The translations under genes were made by a program, and so were the position numbers. From Pseudoxanthomonas sp. SL93 (GTDB lineage Bacteria; Pseudomonadota; Gammaproteobacteria; Xanthomonadales; Xanthomonadaceae), in contig NZ_CP113065.1 in assembly GCF_026625825.1 (NCBI RefSeq), positions 3,525,501-3,589,500 of the forward strand: a stretch of DNA of 64,000 bases, read 5' to 3'. The notes beneath the pieces were generated by a model. It made no database searches, was not told where the DNA came from, and saw only the letters and a list, made by a program, of their open reading frames with translations. This document shows, in pieces, positions 53,228 through 63,426 of this stretch. Position 1 is the stretch's first letter. Every line of letters starts with the position of its first letter.

Positions 53228-53707
53228 TCAGTATTTCCAGCCCATCTTCCGGTAGAACTTGCTGAGCACCCATGCCGGGCCGATCAGCAGGTAGGTGAGG
53301 TCGGTCAGGAAGCTGGGCTTCTTGCCCTCGATCTTGTGGCCGATGAACTGCGCGATCCACGCGACCACGAACACGCCCAGCGCCAGGAAGAACAGGTTCT
53401 GGATGCCGAGCGCGGCCTCCAGCCAGCGGGTCAGCCACGCCATGACGATGAAGATGGCCAGCATGCCGAAGCCCAGCGGGCGCGACAGCTTGTAGTAGTA
53501 CATCCACGCGCCGAACATCGCCAGCGCGGCCCAGGCGCCGGACTTGATCCAGGTGCCGAACACGGGGATGCACCACAGCAGCGCGATCACCGTCCACAGG
53601 ATGGCGGGCACGGCGAACACGTGGATCAGCTGGTTGGTGTCGTTGCGATGGTCGCCGGAGTAACTGGCGAACCAGCGGTCGACCGGGCGTTGCGCGGTTG
53701 CGTTCAT
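53228..53707 (-). CDS. Mpo1-like/DUF962 membrane protein
   Basis: 159 residues. N-terminal HRNDTNQLIHVFAVP holds the conserved Asn and His of the Mpo1/DUF962 family, followed by four hydrophobic segments and the late motif WIAQFIGHKIEGKKPSFLTDL with a conserved His, then GPAWVLSKFYRK. Yeast Mpo1 is an Fe(II) dioxygenase acting on 2-hydroxy fatty acids; the same chemistry here is an inference. Confidence 0.9.
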   Translation of the reverse strand: MNATAQRPVDRWFASYSGDHRNDTNQLIHVFAVPAILWTVIALLWCIPVFGTWIKSGAWAALAMFGAWMYYYKLSRPLGFGMLAIFIVMAWLTRWLEAALGIQNLFFLALGVFVVAWIAQFIGHKIEGKKPSFLTDLTYLLIGPAWVLSKFYRKMGWKY

Positions 53708-53797
53708 TCATCCCTCCCGAGGATGGCAATGCGGCAGGGTATGGAGCATACCCCAGCCCGGCCGGACGTGTCGGGCCGGCGGTCAAGCCGCGCGTAT

Positions 53798-54133
53798 TCA
53801 GTGTGCGGCGGTCGTGGAGAACAGCTGGATCACGGCCACGCCGGCGACGATCAGCCCCATGCCCAGGATGGCCGGCAGGTCCAGCGGCTGTTTCAGCACC
53901 AGCCAGCCCACCAGGCCGATCAGCACGATGCCCGCGCCCGACCAGATCGCGTATGCCACGCCGACCGGCACACTCTTCAGTACCAGCGACAGGAAATAGA
54001 ACGCGGTGACGTAACCGGCGGCCACGATGAGCGAGGGCAGGGGGCGTGTGAAGCCCTCCGAGGCCTTCAGTGCGCTGGTGGCGATGACTTCGGCCACGAT
54101 GGCGATGCCCAGATACAGGTAGCCGGTGTTCAT
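53798..54133 (-). CDS. Small multidrug resistance (SMR) family efflux protein, EmrE/SugE type
   Basis: 111 residues, four helices. The essential Glu15 is in [13 protein letters not shown], as Glu14 of Emr[21 protein letters not shown] carries the conserved Trp/Gly region. EmrE-type members export quaternary cations with proton exchange. Single gene, no partner alongside. Confidence 0.93.
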   Translation of the reverse strand: MNTGYLYLGIAIVAEVIATSALKASEGFTRPLPSLIVAAGYVTAFYFLSLVLKSVPVGVAYAIWSGAGIVLIGLVGWLVLKQPLDLPAILGMGLIVAGVAVIQLFSTTAAH

Positions 54134-54258
54134 GGTGCGGGCCTCGACGCTACGGGGTGGGCCGCGATGCTACTGCATCGTGGGGTGAACCCTGCCCGGA
54201 TCCATTGACGCCGGTGCGCTTGCCCATGCCGATGCGCTGTGCGCACGCAGGATGGCTT

Positions 54259-54296
54259 CGCTGGCGTGGCACCGGGCTCCCGGTGCCACGCCAGCG
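54259..54296 (-). terminator. 18-bp perfect hairpin downstream of purC
   Basis: CGCTGGCGTGGCACCGGG pairs with CCCGGTGCCACGCCAGCG with only CT between, ten bases after the purC stop. Very stable, no T-run. The rest of 54134-54305 has no gene. Confidence 0.75.
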
Positions 54297-54305
54297 ACGT
54301 GCGTG

Positions 54306-55241
54306 TCAGTCGACCACGATGCCGGCGAGCTTCTGCAAGGCTTCGGCGTATTTGGCGCGGGTGCGTTCGATGACCTCGGCAGGCAGTGCGGGGCCGGGCG
54401 CGGTCTTGTCCCAGTCCAGCGTTTCCAGATAGTCGCGCACGAACTGCTTGTCGTAGCTGGGCGGGCTGGTGCCCACCTGGTATTCATCGGCCGGCCAGTA
54501 GCGCGACGAATCCGGCGTCAGCATCTCGTCCATGATGTACAGGCGGCCGTCTTCGTCGGTGCCGAACTCGAACTTGGTATCCGCCAGCAGGATGCCGCGT
54601 TCGGCGGCATAGTCCGCGGCAAAGCGGTAGATGCGCAGGGTGGCGTCACGCACCCGCTCGGCCAGTTCGGCGCCGACGGTCTTCACCATGGCGTCGAAAT
54701 CGATGTTCTCGTCGTGGTCGCCGACGGCGGCCTTGGTCGACGGGGTGAAGATCGGCTCGGCCAGCTGTTCGGCCTGGCGCAGGCCGTCGGGCAGTTCGAT
54801 GCCGCTGACCTTGCCGGTGCGCTGGTAGTCCTTCCAGCCACTGCCGATCAGGTAACCGCGTGCGATGGCCTCCACCGGGACGGGCTTCAGCTTCTTGGTC
54901 ACCACCGCGCGCTTGGCGTACAACGTCGCATCGACGCCGGCGGGCAGCACGCTGGCCACGTCGATGCCGGTCAGGTGGTTGGGCAGCAGGTGTGCGGTCT
55001 TGGCGAACCAGAAGTTCGAGATCTGGCAGAGCATCTCGCCCTTGCCGGGAATCGGATCGGGCAGCACCACGTCGAACGCGCTGAGGCGATCGGTGGCGAC
55101 CATCAGCAGGTAGTCACCGGTGAAGGACGAGGCGGGATCGACGGGCAGGCGGTCGCGGGGCAGGTCGAACACATCGCGGACCTTGCCGCGGTGGCGCAGC
55201 GTCAGACCGGGCAGATCGGATTGGAGCAACGTCGTGGGCAC
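54306..55241 (-). CDS. purC: Phosphoribosylaminoimidazole-succinocarboxamide synthase
   Basis: 311 residues, the longer Ade1-like SAICAR synthetase. Ligates aspartate to CAIR with ATP in purine synthesis. Motifs: [61 protein letters not shown] and [14 protein letters not shown]. The start is GTG at 55241, since AAGGAG lies five bases upstream of it; an ATG 15 codons earlier has no such site. Confidence 0.93.
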   Translation of the reverse strand: MPTTLLQSDLPGLTLRHRGKVRDVFDLPRDRLPVDPASSFTGDYLLMVATDRLSAFDVVLPDPIPGKGEMLCQISNFWFAKTAHLLPNHLTGIDVASVLPAGVDATLYAKRAVVTKKLKPVPVEAIARGYLIGSGWKDYQRTGKVSGIELPDGLRQAEQLAEPIFTPSTKAAVGDHDENIDFDAMVKTVGAELAERVRDATLRIYRFAADYAAERGILLADTKFEFGTDEDGRLYIMDEMLTPDSSRYWPADEYQVGTSPPSYDKQFVRDYLETLDWDKTAPGPALPAEVIERTRAKYAEALQKLAGIVVD

Positions 55242-55439
55242 AAACACTCCTTGGGGAGTCCGGAAACCATCGAGGTACAGCGGCATCCTCGGGGGACCGG
55301 CAGGCCGGTCGTCCCGTGCCCCGGGGCGGCCGTTCTTCCGCCATGGCGGGGCCAGGTACCGGACCGGGCCGCGTAGTGTACGGCGCTTGGGGCCGTCGTG
55401 TGCCGTAAAATGCCCCGATTGCTGAAGAAGGCGGGCCGG

Positions 55440-55766
55440 ATGAAGCGTTGGTACGGGAAACTGCTGGGATTCGTGGCCGGCTGGCTGCTGATGCGTCATC
55501 CCTTGGGCGGCCTGGTGGGACTGATCATCGGCCATGCCTTCGACGAGGACTGGTTCAAGCTCAGCCGCGACAACCCGTATCGCGTGTTCAACCTGACCAG
55601 TGACGCCAGCGATGCCGAGATCGACCAGGCGTACCGTCGCCTGATTTCCCAGTACCACCCCGACAAGATGGCAGGCGCGGCGGACGACCTGCGCCGCCAG
55701 GCCGAACTGAAGGCGGGCGAGATCAACGCCGCCTACGACCGCATCAAGACCCTGCGCAAACGCTGA
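55440..55766 (+). CDS. J-domain co-chaperone (DjlA-like, short)
   Basis: 108 residues. The N-terminal ~33 residues form a glycine-rich membrane-inserting stretch ([26 protein letters not shown]) as in DjlA; the rest is a J domain with [15 protein letters not shown] and the HPD motif (His73-Pro-Asp75 in QYHPDKMAG). Would recruit and stimulate DnaK at the inner membrane. The TerB middle domain of full DjlA is missing. Divergent from purC; 8 bases before rpe. Confidence 0.88.
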   Translation: MKRWYGKLLGFVAGWLLMRHPLGGLVGLIIGHAFDEDWFKLSRDNPYRVFNLTSDASDAEIDQAYRRLISQYHPDKMAGAADDLRRQAELKAGEINAAYDRIKTLRKR

Positions 55767-55774
55767 GAGCCCCC

Positions 55775-56452
55775 ATGTCCAACTGCATCATCGCCCCGTC
55801 CATCCTCTCCGCCGATTTCGCCCGCCTGGGCGAGGAAGTGGACAACGTGCTGAAGGCGGGCGCCGACTGGGTGCACTTCGACGTGATGGACAACCACTAC
55901 GTCCCCAACCTGACAATCGGCCCGATGGTCTGCAGTGCGCTGCGCAAGCATGGCGTCACCGCGCCCATCGACGTGCACCTGATGGTGGAGCCCGTAGACC
56001 GCATCGTGCCGGATTTCGCCGAGGCCGGCGCCAGCATCATCAGCTTCCACCCGGAAGCCTCCAGGCACGTGCACCGCACCATCCAGCTGATCAAGTCGCA
56101 CGGGTGCAAGGCAGGCCTGGTGCTGAATCCGGGCACGCCGGTCGACGTGCTGGACTGGGTGCTGGAAGAACTCGACCTGGTGCTGCTGATGTCGGTGAAC
56201 CCCGGCTTCGGCGGCCAGGCGTTCATTCCGTCGGCACTGGACAAGCTGCGTGCCGTGCGCAGCAGGATCGACGCGACCGGCAAGGACATCCGCCTGGAGA
56301 TCGATGGTGGCGTGAAGGCAGACAACATCGGCCGGATCGCGGCAGCGGGCGCGGACGCGTTCGTCGCGGGTTCGGCGATCTTCAATGCGCCGGACTACGC
56401 GGATGTCATCGGCCGCATGCGCCAGGCCGTCGCGGAAGCGCGCGGTGCCTGA
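55775..56452 (+). CDS. rpe: Ribulose-phosphate 3-epimerase
   Basis: 225 residues, TIM barrel. Interconverts ribulose-5-P and xylulose-5-P. Motifs: [31 protein letters not shown] (metal His, Asp), [23 protein letters not shown] and [10 protein letters not shown]. Eight bases after the J-domain gene, so a transcript is shared. The 279 bases that follow hold a REP palindrome. Confidence 0.97.
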   Translation: MSNCIIAPSILSADFARLGEEVDNVLKAGADWVHFDVMDNHYVPNLTIGPMVCSALRKHGVTAPIDVHLMVEPVDRIVPDFAEAGASIISFHPEASRHVHRTIQLIKSHGCKAGLVLNPGTPVDVLDWVLEELDLVLLMSVNPGFGGQAFIPSALDKLRAVRSRIDATGKDIRLEIDGGVKADNIGRIAAAGADAFVAGSAIFNAPDYADVIGRMRQAVAEARGA

Positions 56453-56590
56453 AAAGCAGAAGGGCGATGGCCTGCGCCACCGCCCCGGAACATTGGAGGC
56501 TGATCCCGCCTCCGCCCGTCATCCCTGCTATGGCCTTCCACGCTACGGATGGTCTGTGACGGGAAGATGACGATGCGGTAGTCGTTGGTT

Positions 56591-56691
56591 GTGGGAGCGA
56601 CGCAAGTCGCGAGCTTTCCAGCCAGCCAGCGCGATCGCATCAGCGGCCCAGGGATCTCGAGGACGATGTTCGCGACTCACGTCGCTCCCAC
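56591..56691. repeat. REP-like palindrome, GTGGGAGCGAC family, copy 3
   Basis: Left arm GTGGGAGCGACGCAAGTCGC; right arm GCGACTCACGTCGCTCCCAC. About 60 bases separate the arms. Between rpe and the lipid kinase gene. Confidence 0.85.
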
Positions 56692-56731
56692 AGTCGACCG
56701 GGTATGCTCAGGCGACCTGCAAGGAACCCCC

Positions 56732-57664
56732 ATGCCCCCACCCCGCTGGCGCCTGATCCTCAACGGAAAATCCGCCGGCGATGACGACCTGCGCGAGGCA
56801 GTAGGCGCCTTGCGCGAGGCGGGCATCGCACTCGACGTGCGGGTCACCTGGGAAGGCGGCGACGCCCAACGCTACGTGGACGAAGCCCTCCGCGATGGCG
56901 TGGACACCGTGGTCGCTGCCGGCGGCGACGGCACGCTCAGCGAAGTGGCCACCGCGCTGGCGCAACGGGCCGAACTGGCCGCGCAGCTGCCTTCGCTGGG
57001 GCTGGTGCCGCTGGGCACGGCCAACGATTTCGCCAGCGCCGCCGGCCTCCCCGACACACCCCTCGAAGCCCTGCAGCGGATCCGCGACAGCAGGGCCGTG
57101 CCGATGGACCTGCTGCGCATCGACGCCGACGACGACACGCACTGGTGCGCCAACCTCGCCAGCGGCGGGTTCGGTACCGAGGTGACCGTGGAAACCGATG
57201 AGGGCCTGAAGAAGATGCTGGGTGGCCTGGCGTACCTGATCACCGGCATCGCCAAGCTTGGCCGCATCGAGCCGCTAACCGCACGCGTGAACGGGCCGGA
57301 TTTCAGCTGGCAGGGCGACTTCATCGCATTGGGGCTCGGCAACGGCCGGCAGGCCGGTGGCGGCCAGGCCTTGTGTCCGGACGCAGTGGCGGATGATGGC
57401 CTGCTCGACCTTACCCTCGTGCGCGAGCTGTCGGGAGAGGTGGCGTCCACCATCGGCACGCTGGTCAAGGACGGCAAGCACGCAGCGCTGGATCGTGTCG
57501 CGGTGCGTGCGCGACTGCCCTGGGTGGAACTGGTCGCCGATGAGCCGCTGACGCTCAATCTGGATGGTGAACCGGTGGCGTCGCGTCGTTTCCGGGTGAG
57601 CTGCGTGCCGGGCCGCATCCGCATGCATCTGCCCCCGGAGTCACCGCTGCTGACCCCCCGGTAG
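56732..57664 (+). CDS. YegS-like diacylglycerol/lipid kinase
   Basis: 310 residues. DAGK-cat fold: [15 protein letters not shown] (NGK nucleotide loop), [17 protein letters not shown] (GGDGT) and [12 protein letters not shown], then [30 protein letters not shown], the YegS family signature. Phosphorylates a membrane lipid such as phosphatidylglycerol in YegS; substrate here is not known. The start is set at [12 protein letters not shown] after an AAGGA site. Confidence 0.9.
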   Translation: MPPPRWRLILNGKSAGDDDLREAVGALREAGIALDVRVTWEGGDAQRYVDEALRDGVDTVVAAGGDGTLSEVATALAQRAELAAQLPSLGLVPLGTANDFASAAGLPDTPLEALQRIRDSRAVPMDLLRIDADDDTHWCANLASGGFGTEVTVETDEGLKKMLGGLAYLITGIAKLGRIEPLTARVNGPDFSWQGDFIALGLGNGRQAGGGQALCPDAVADDGLLDLTLVRELSGEVASTIGTLVKDGKHAALDRVAVRARLPWVELVADEPLTLNLDGEPVASRRFRVSCVPGRIRMHLPPESPLLTPR

Positions 57665-57882
57665 GGCGAGGGCTGCACGGCCGCCGGGCGAGGAGCGGCA
57701 GCGTGCGGCGCACGCCCGTATCTGCGCCCCGGCAGGCTGGCCCGTCCGCCCGGCCATCGGGTAAAGTACGGCCGTGTCCCACCATACGATCCCGCTTTCC
57801 AGACATTCCGCTCGCCGTTGCTGGCGATGGTGGCCCGTTGCCGTCGCCCACCCCGCACCCGCGCCCCGGAAGGAAAGCCCGC

Positions 57883-59355
57883 TTGATCTCGCACGACCAG
57901 TTCCAGCAGCACGCTGCTGAAGGCCACACACGTATTCCCGTTGTCCGTGAGGTGCTGTCCGACCTGGACACGCCGCTTTCGGTCTACCTGAAACTCGCCG
58001 ACGCCCCGCACACCTACCTGTTCGAATCGGTGGAAGGGGGTGAGCGTTTCGGCCGCTACTCCATCATCGGCCTGCCGGTGCGACGCGTGGCGACCTTCCG
58101 CGGGCACACGCTGCAGGTCCACGACAACGGGCAGTTGGTCGAGACACGCGAAGTGCAGGACCCCTTCGCCGAGGTCGAGGCGCTGCGCGCCGCGTATTCC
58201 GTGCCCCGCCTGGAAGGCCTGCCGGGTTTCACCGGGGGACTGGTGGGCTGGTTCGGGTTCGAGTGCATCGGCTACATCGAGCCGCGATTGGCGAAGGGCG
58301 AGAAACCCGACGAGCTGGAGACCCCCGACATCCTGCTGATGCAGTCGGAGGAAGTCGCCGTCTTCGACAACCTGAAGGGCCGTCTTTACCTGATCGTGCA
58401 TGCCGACCCCCGCGAGCCCGATGCGTGGGAGCACGCGCAGGCGCGCCTGGACGAACTGACCCGCAAGCTGCGCCAGCCCGGTTCGTACCCCACGCCGATC
58501 ACCCGCGACGTGCTGGACGAAAGCCACTTCGTGTCCGGCTTCACCCATGACGGTTTCATCGCGGCGGTGGAGAAATCCAAGGAATACATCCGCGCCGGCG
58601 ACATTTTCCAGGTCGTGCTGAGCCAGCGCCTGAGCGTGCCGTTCAACGCGCGGCCGGTGGATGTCTACCGCGCGCTGCGGGCATTGAATCCCTCGCCGTA
58701 CATGTACTTCCTGGATGTGGGCGACGTGCAGGTGGTAGGTTCGTCGCCCGAAATCCTGGTACGCCTGGAGCAGGGCGACGTCACCGTGCGCCCCATCGCC
58801 GGCACGCGTCCGCGCGGCAGGACGCACGACGAAGATCTTGCGCTGGAGGCCGAACTGCTGGCCGACCCGAAGGAGCGCGCCGAGCACCTGATGCTGATCG
58901 ACCTGGGCCGCAACGACGCTGGGCGTGTATCGGAAGCCGGCACCGTGCAGGTGGGCGAGCAGTTCGTCATCGAGCGCTACAGCCACGTCATGCACATCGT
59001 CAGCGAGGTCACCGGCAGGCTGCTGCCCGGCCTGAGCTACGCCGACGTGCTGCGCGCGACATTCCCTGCCGGTACCGTCAGCGGCGCACCGAAGATCCGC
59101 GCGCTGGAAGTGATCCGCGAGCTGGAACCGATCAAGCGGAATGTCTATGCCGGCAGCATCGGCTACATCGGCTGGCATGGCGATGCCGATACCGCCATCG
59201 CCATCCGCACCGCCGTCATCAAGGACGGTCGCCTGCATGTGCAGGCCGGTGCCGGCATCGTCTACGACTCCGATCCCGAGAAGGAATGGGACGAGACGAT
59301 GAACAAGGGCCGTGCGCTGTTCCGCGCGGTGGCGGAAGCGGCGAAGGGGTTGTGA
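57883..59355 (+). CDS. trpE: Anthranilate synthase component I
   Basis: 490 residues. Converts chorismate to anthranilate with TrpG. Feedback region: TYLFESVEGGERFGRYS (Ser of the Trp-binding LLES-type element). Catalytic region: VVLSQRLSVPF, SPYMYFLDVGDVQVVGSSPE, PIAGTRPRG, DLGRNDAGRVSE, and FPAGTVSGAPKIRA. Start is TTG at 57883 after GGAAGGAAAG; earlier in-frame Met codons give a leader unlike TrpE. First gene of the trp cluster. It overlaps the next start by one base. Confidence 0.95.
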   Translation: MISHDQFQQHAAEGHTRIPVVREVLSDLDTPLSVYLKLADAPHTYLFESVEGGERFGRYSIIGLPVRRVATFRGHTLQVHDNGQLVETREVQDPFAEVEALRAAYSVPRLEGLPGFTGGLVGWFGFECIGYIEPRLAKGEKPDELETPDILLMQSEEVAVFDNLKGRLYLIVHADPREPDAWEHAQARLDELTRKLRQPGSYPTPITRDVLDESHFVSGFTHDGFIAAVEKSKEYIRAGDIFQVVLSQRLSVPFNARPVDVYRALRALNPSPYMYFLDVGDVQVVGSSPEILVRLEQGDVTVRPIAGTRPRGRTHDEDLALEAELLADPKERAEHLMLIDLGRNDAGRVSEAGTVQVGEQFVIERYSHVMHIVSEVTGRLLPGLSYADVLRATFPAGTVSGAPKIRALEVIRELEPIKRNVYAGSIGYIGWHGDADTAIAIRTAVIKDGRLHVQAGAGIVYDSDPEKEWDETMNKGRALFRAVAEAAKGL

Positions 59356-60446
59356 TGCAAATTGGCACCGACAACGCCAGGATCAGCCTGCGCAACGACT
59401 ACAGCGAGGGCGCGCACCCGCGCCTGCTGCAGGCACTGGCCGTGGCCAGCGCCGAAACCAATCGCGGCTACGGCATGGACACCCACAGTGCGCGTGCCGC
59501 GGCGCTGATCCGTGACCGCCTTGGCCGGGACGCCGACGTGCATTTCCTCGCTGGCGGCACCCAGACCAACATGGTCGCGCTGGCGGCTTTCCTGCGCCCT
59601 CATGAAGCCGTGATCGCACCGGCAAGCGGCCACATCGCCACCCACGAAGCCGGCGCCATCGAAGCCAGTGGTCACAAGGTGCTGACCGTTCCCACTGCGG
59701 ACGGCAAGCTGACTCCCGCGTCGGTCCAGTCCTGCGTGGAGGGCCACCACAGCGAACATATGGTGAAGCCGCGTCTGGTCTATATCTCCAATACGACCGA
59801 ATGGGGCACGGTCTACCGTGCCGCGGAACTGCAGGCGCTGGGCGCGTTCTGCCGCAGCCGGGACCTTCTGCTCTACGTCGACGGTGCGCGCCTCGGATCG
59901 GCGCTGACGACGCCGGGCAATAACGTGGATCTTGCGATCCTGTCGAAGGAGGCCGATGCCTTCTACATCGGCGGCACCAAGAACGGCGCGCTGCTGGGCG
60001 AAGCCCTTGTGATCGTGAACGCTGCGCTGCGTGCCGACTTCCGCCACGTCATCAAGCAGCGCGGTGCCATGCTGGCCAAAGGCATGGTGGTCGGCGCGCA
60101 GTTCGAAGCGCTGTTCGATGACGGCCTTTACTTCGTGCTGGCGACACATGCGAACGTCATGGCTGCTCGCCTGCGCGACGTCCTGCAGCAGGTCGGTGTG
60201 CCGCTGGCTGTGGACTCGCCGAGCAATCAGCTGTTTCCGGTGCTGCCTGACTCGGTCGTCGAGCGTCTGCAGCAGCACGTGGAGTTTGAGGTATGGGAGC
60301 GGCGGGGTGATGGCACCACGGTGATCCGGTTGATGACGTCGTGGGCGACCCCCCAATCTGCCATCGATGCGTTCTCCGCGATCTTTCCCGCGCTTTTCCA
60401 GGACGGCCAGGCCGTGATGGCTGCCTCGCAGGCACAAGGAGCCTGA
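59355..60446 (+). CDS. PLP-dependent beta-eliminating lyase, threonine aldolase-like
   Basis: 363 residues. Fold-type I PLP enzyme of the Beta_elim_lyase family. Motifs: NDYSEGAHPRLLQAL, YGMDTHSARAAALI, FLAGGTQTNMVAL, SNTTEWGTVY, YVDGARLGSAL (Asp to pyridine nitrogen) and YIGGTKNGALLGEAL with the Schiff-base Lys. Closest in look to low-specificity L-threonine aldolase, which splits threonine to glycine and acetaldehyde. It is wedged between trpE and trpG (start overlaps the trpE stop; trpG follows after 3 bases). Third codon positions look less GC-biased than in trpE, suggesting separate origin. Confidence 0.85.
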   Translation: MQIGTDNARISLRNDYSEGAHPRLLQALAVASAETNRGYGMDTHSARAAALIRDRLGRDADVHFLAGGTQTNMVALAAFLRPHEAVIAPASGHIATHEAGAIEASGHKVLTVPTADGKLTPASVQSCVEGHHSEHMVKPRLVYISNTTEWGTVYRAAELQALGAFCRSRDLLLYVDGARLGSALTTPGNNVDLAILSKEADAFYIGGTKNGALLGEALVIVNAALRADFRHVIKQRGAMLAKGMVVGAQFEALFDDGLYFVLATHANVMAARLRDVLQQVGVPLAVDSPSNQLFPVLPDSVVERLQQHVEFEVWERRGDGTTVIRLMTSWATPQSAIDAFSAIFPALFQDGQAVMAASQAQGA

Positions 60447-60449
60447 CCC

Positions 60450-61028
60450 ATGCTGTTGATGATCGACAACTACGACAGCTTCACCTACAACCTGGTGCAG
60501 TACCTGCAGTCGCTGGGTGCCGAGGTGAAGGTGGTGCGCAACGATGCGCTGACCGTCGACGAGATCGCGAAGCTCGCACCCGAGCGCATCGTCATTTCGC
60601 CCGGTCCCTGCACGCCGAATGAAGCGGGCGTATCGCTTGAGATCATCGAACGCCTGGGTGCCAGCACGCCGATCCTGGGCGTCTGCCTGGGCCACCAGAG
60701 CCTCGGCCAGGCCTACGGCGGCAACGTCATCCGCGCCGGGCAGATCATGCATGGCAAGACCTCACGCATCCGCCATGAAGGCAAGGGCGTCTTCGCCGGT
60801 CTTCCGGATGCCTACGAGGCTACCCGCTACCACTCGCTGGTGGTCGAGCGAAGCAGCCTGCCCGACGCGCTGGAGATCACCGCGTGGACGGAGAACCCCG
60901 ACGGCAGCTTCGAGGAGATCATGGGCTTGCGGCACCGGGAGTATCCGGTGGAAGGCGTGCAGTTCCATCCCGAATCCATCCTCACCGAGCATGGCCACGC
61001 CCTGCTGAAGAACTTCCTAGAACGATGA
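60450..61028 (+). CDS. trpG: Anthranilate synthase component II (glutamine amidotransferase)
   Basis: 192 residues. Class I amidotransferase supplying ammonia to Trp[42 protein letters not shown] with nucleophile Cys79, and VQFHPESIL with the His-Glu pair. May also serve PabB (it resembles dual trpG/pabA). Ends 13 bases before a REP palindrome that separates it from trpD. Confidence 0.95.
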   Translation: MLLMIDNYDSFTYNLVQYLQSLGAEVKVVRNDALTVDEIAKLAPERIVISPGPCTPNEAGVSLEIIERLGASTPILGVCLGHQSLGQAYGGNVIRAGQIMHGKTSRIRHEGKGVFAGLPDAYEATRYHSLVVERSSLPDALEITAWTENPDGSFEEIMGLRHREYPVEGVQFHPESILTEHGHALLKNFLER

Positions 61029-61040
61029 CGCTGCGCTTTA

Positions 61041-61104
61041 TGGGAGCGACGTCGGTCGCGAACACCCGAACCACGGAATCCAGTCGCGACTCACGTCGCT
61101 CCCA
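61041..61104. repeat. REP-like palindrome, GTGGGAGCGAC family, copy 4, inside the trp cluster
   Basis: TGGGAGCGACGTCGGTCGCG and GTCGCGACTCACGTCGCTCCCA form inverted arms. It fills almost the whole 88-base gap between trpG and trpD. Confidence 0.85.
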
Positions 61105-61116
61105 CGGGAACTCCCT

Positions 61117-62163
61117 ATGCCACTGACCCCCCAAGAAGCCCTGCAGCGCACCATCGAGCATCGCGAGATCTTCCACGACGAGATGGTCGATCTGATGCGC
61201 CAGATCATGCGCGGCGACGTGTCGCCGACCATGACATCGGCCATCCTGACCGGCCTCCGCGTCAAGAAGGAAACCGTCGGTGAAATCGCCGGCGCCGCCA
61301 CCGTGATGCGGGAGTTCTCGCGTACCGTCGACGTGGCCGACCGCACGCACCTGGTCGACATCGTCGGCACCGGTGGCGATGGGTCGCATACCTTCAACAT
61401 TTCCACGTGCTCGATGTTCGTCGCCGCGGCGGCGGGCGCGCGCATCGCAAAGCACGGCAACCGCAGTGTGTCGTCCAAGTCCGGCAGCGCGGACGTACTG
61501 GAGGCGCTGGGCGCCAACATCGAACTGCAGCCGGAGCAGGTGGCGCAGTCCATTGCGCAGGCAGGCATCGGCTTCATGTTCGCCCCCGTGCATCACCCGG
61601 CGATGAAGGTGGTCGCACCAGTGCGCCGTGAAATGGGCGTGCGCACCATCTTCAACATCCTCGGTCCGCTGACCAATCCGGCCGGCGCGCCCGGCATCCT
61701 GATGGGCGTGTTCCATCCCGACCTGGTCGGCATCCAAGCCCGCGTGCTGCAGGAGCTGGGCGCCGATCGCGCGCTGGTGGTGTGGGGCCGCGACGGCATG
61801 GACGAACTCTCGCTCGGTGCCGGTACCCTGGTGGGTGAGCTGCGCGATGGACAGGTGCGGGAATACGAATTGCACCCGGAGGACTTCGGTATCGCCATGT
61901 CGGCCAGCCGCAACCTGCGCGTGGCCGATGCCGCGGAATCCAAGACCATGTTGCTGGGCGTGCTGGACAACAAGCCCGGCCCCGCCCGCGAGATCGTCGT
62001 GCTGAACGCCGGCGCGGCCCTGTATGTGGCCGGCGTGGCGGAGAGCATCGAGGACGGCATCGCCCTTTCGCGCGACGCCATCGCCAGCGGCAAGGCACTG
62101 GAGCGCCTGCAGCAGTTCGTCGCCACCACGCAGGCCCTGGGCCTGCCACGCAAGGAGGCATGA
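61117..62163 (+). CDS. trpD: Anthranilate phosphoribosyltransferase
   Basis: 348 residues. Adds phosphoribosyl from PRPP to anthranilate. Motifs: [18 protein letters not shown] (PRPP loop), [33 protein letters not shown] and [11 protein letters not shown], and [13 protein letters not shown]. Third enzyme-coding gene of the trp cluster. ATG follows a weak ribosome site formed after the REP palindrome, so expression could be tuned separately from trpEG. Confidence 0.97.
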   Translation: MPLTPQEALQRTIEHREIFHDEMVDLMRQIMRGDVSPTMTSAILTGLRVKKETVGEIAGAATVMREFSRTVDVADRTHLVDIVGTGGDGSHTFNISTCSMFVAAAAGARIAKHGNRSVSSKSGSADVLEALGANIELQPEQVAQSIAQAGIGFMFAPVHHPAMKVVAPVRREMGVRTIFNILGPLTNPAGAPGILMGVFHPDLVGIQARVLQELGADRALVVWGRDGMDELSLGAGTLVGELRDGQVREYELHPEDFGIAMSASRNLRVADAAESKTMLLGVLDNKPGPAREIVVLNAGAALYVAGVAESIEDGIALSRDAIASGKALERLQQFVATTQALGLPRKEA

Positions 62164-62164
62164 C

Positions 62165-62515
62165 ATGGCCGGCGGAGGATTCGCGGCGCTGCCCAAGCCG
62201 CCCTATTACGCAGTGATCTTCTCCTCGCAGCGTAATGCCGACGACGACGCCGGCTATGGTGCGATGGCGGAGCGGATGGTGGAACTGGCGGCACAGCAGC
62301 CGGGTTTCCTGGGCGTGGAGTCCACGCGCGGCGCCGACGGCTTCGGCATCACCGTGGCGTACTGGGACAGCGAGGCCTCCATCCGCGCCTGGCGGCAGCA
62401 TGCCGAACATACCGCCGCCCGCGAGCAGGGGCGGCGTGACTGGTACGACCATTTCGAGCTCCGGGTGGCGAAGGTCGAGCGGGCATACGGCTGGGACCGC
62501 GCCGACACCCTGTAG
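62165..62515 (+). CDS. Antibiotic biosynthesis monooxygenase (ABM)-fold protein
   Basis: 116 residues, a dimeric alpha/beta ABM ferredoxin-like fold: [56 protein letters not shown] and [14 protein letters not shown]. Role unknown; the fold includes cofactor-free monooxygenases and haem-degrading enzymes. One base after trpD stop and 116 bases before trpC, so part of the trp transcript. Confidence 0.88.
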   Translation: MAGGGFAALPKPPYYAVIFSSQRNADDDAGYGAMAERMVELAAQQPGFLGVESTRGADGFGITVAYWDSEASIRAWRQHAEHTAAREQGRRDWYDHFELRVAKVERAYGWDRADTL

Positions 62516-62631
62516 GGGCTTTTACCTGCCGGAGCGCGGAGCACGCGACCGTGGCAGGGCGCGTCCTTGTCCCCGGCGGATGCGACAATACGACGCCCGC
62601 CCACCCGTGCGGGACACGACACAAGGTTTCG

Positions 62632-63426
62632 ATGAGCGACATCCTCACCACCATCCTCGCCCGCAAGGCGGAAGAAGTTGCCGCACGCAGCGCCCGGGTT
62701 TCGCTGGCGGACCTGCGCGCGCTGGTCGACGACGCACCACCGACGCGGGGGTTCGCCGATGCGCTGAATGCGATGGTCGCGCAGGGTGATCCGGCGGTGA
62801 TCGCCGAAGTGAAGAAGGCCAGCCCGTCCAAGGGCGTGATCCGCCAGGATTTCCGTCCGGCCGATATCGCGGTGAGCTACGAGTTCGGCGGCGCAGCCTG
62901 CCTGTCGGTGCTCACCGACGTGGATTTCTTCCAGGGCGCCGACGATTACCTGAAGCAGGCACGCGAGGCATGCACGTTGCCGGTGCTGCGCAAGGACTTC
63001 ACCGTCGACCCGTACCAGGTGTACGAGGCGCGCGTGCTGGGCGCGGATTGCATTCTGTTGATCGTCGCCGCGCTGGACGATGCACGGCTGGTGGACCTGT
63101 CCGGGCTGGCCATGCAGCTGGGCATGGACGTGCTGGTGGAAGTGCACGATATCGACGAACTGGAGCGGGCCCTGCAGGTACCCGTGCCGCTGGTGGGCAT
63201 CAACAACCGCAACCTGCGCACGTTCGACGTCTCGCTGGAGACCACGCTGGCAATGAAGGATGCCGTGCCGAAGGACCGCCTGCTGGTGACCGAGAGCGGC
63301 ATCCTGGTGCCGCAGGACGTGGCCACGATGCGTGCCGCCGGCGTCAACGCCTTCCTGGTGGGCGAGACGTTCATGCGGGCCGAGGAGCCGGGCGAGGCCC
63401 TGCGTCAGCTATTCTTTGCCGCATGA
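62632..63426 (+). CDS. trpC: Indole-3-glycerol phosphate synthase
   Basis: 264 residues, single-domain TIM barrel (no TrpF fusion). Motifs: [29 protein letters not shown] (catalytic Lys and Glu), [43 protein letters not shown] and VTESGI. Converts CdRP to indole-3-glycerol phosphate. Its stop overlaps the following HAD phosphatase start by four bases. Confidence 0.97.
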   Translation: MSDILTTILARKAEEVAARSARVSLADLRALVDDAPPTRGFADALNAMVAQGDPAVIAEVKKASPSKGVIRQDFRPADIAVSYEFGGAACLSVLTDVDFFQGADDYLKQAREACTLPVLRKDFTVDPYQVYEARVLGADCILLIVAALDDARLVDLSGLAMQLGMDVLVEVHDIDELERALQVPVPLVGINNRNLRTFDVSLETTLAMKDAVPKDRLLVTESGILVPQDVATMRAAGVNAFLVGETFMRAEEPGEALRQLFFAA

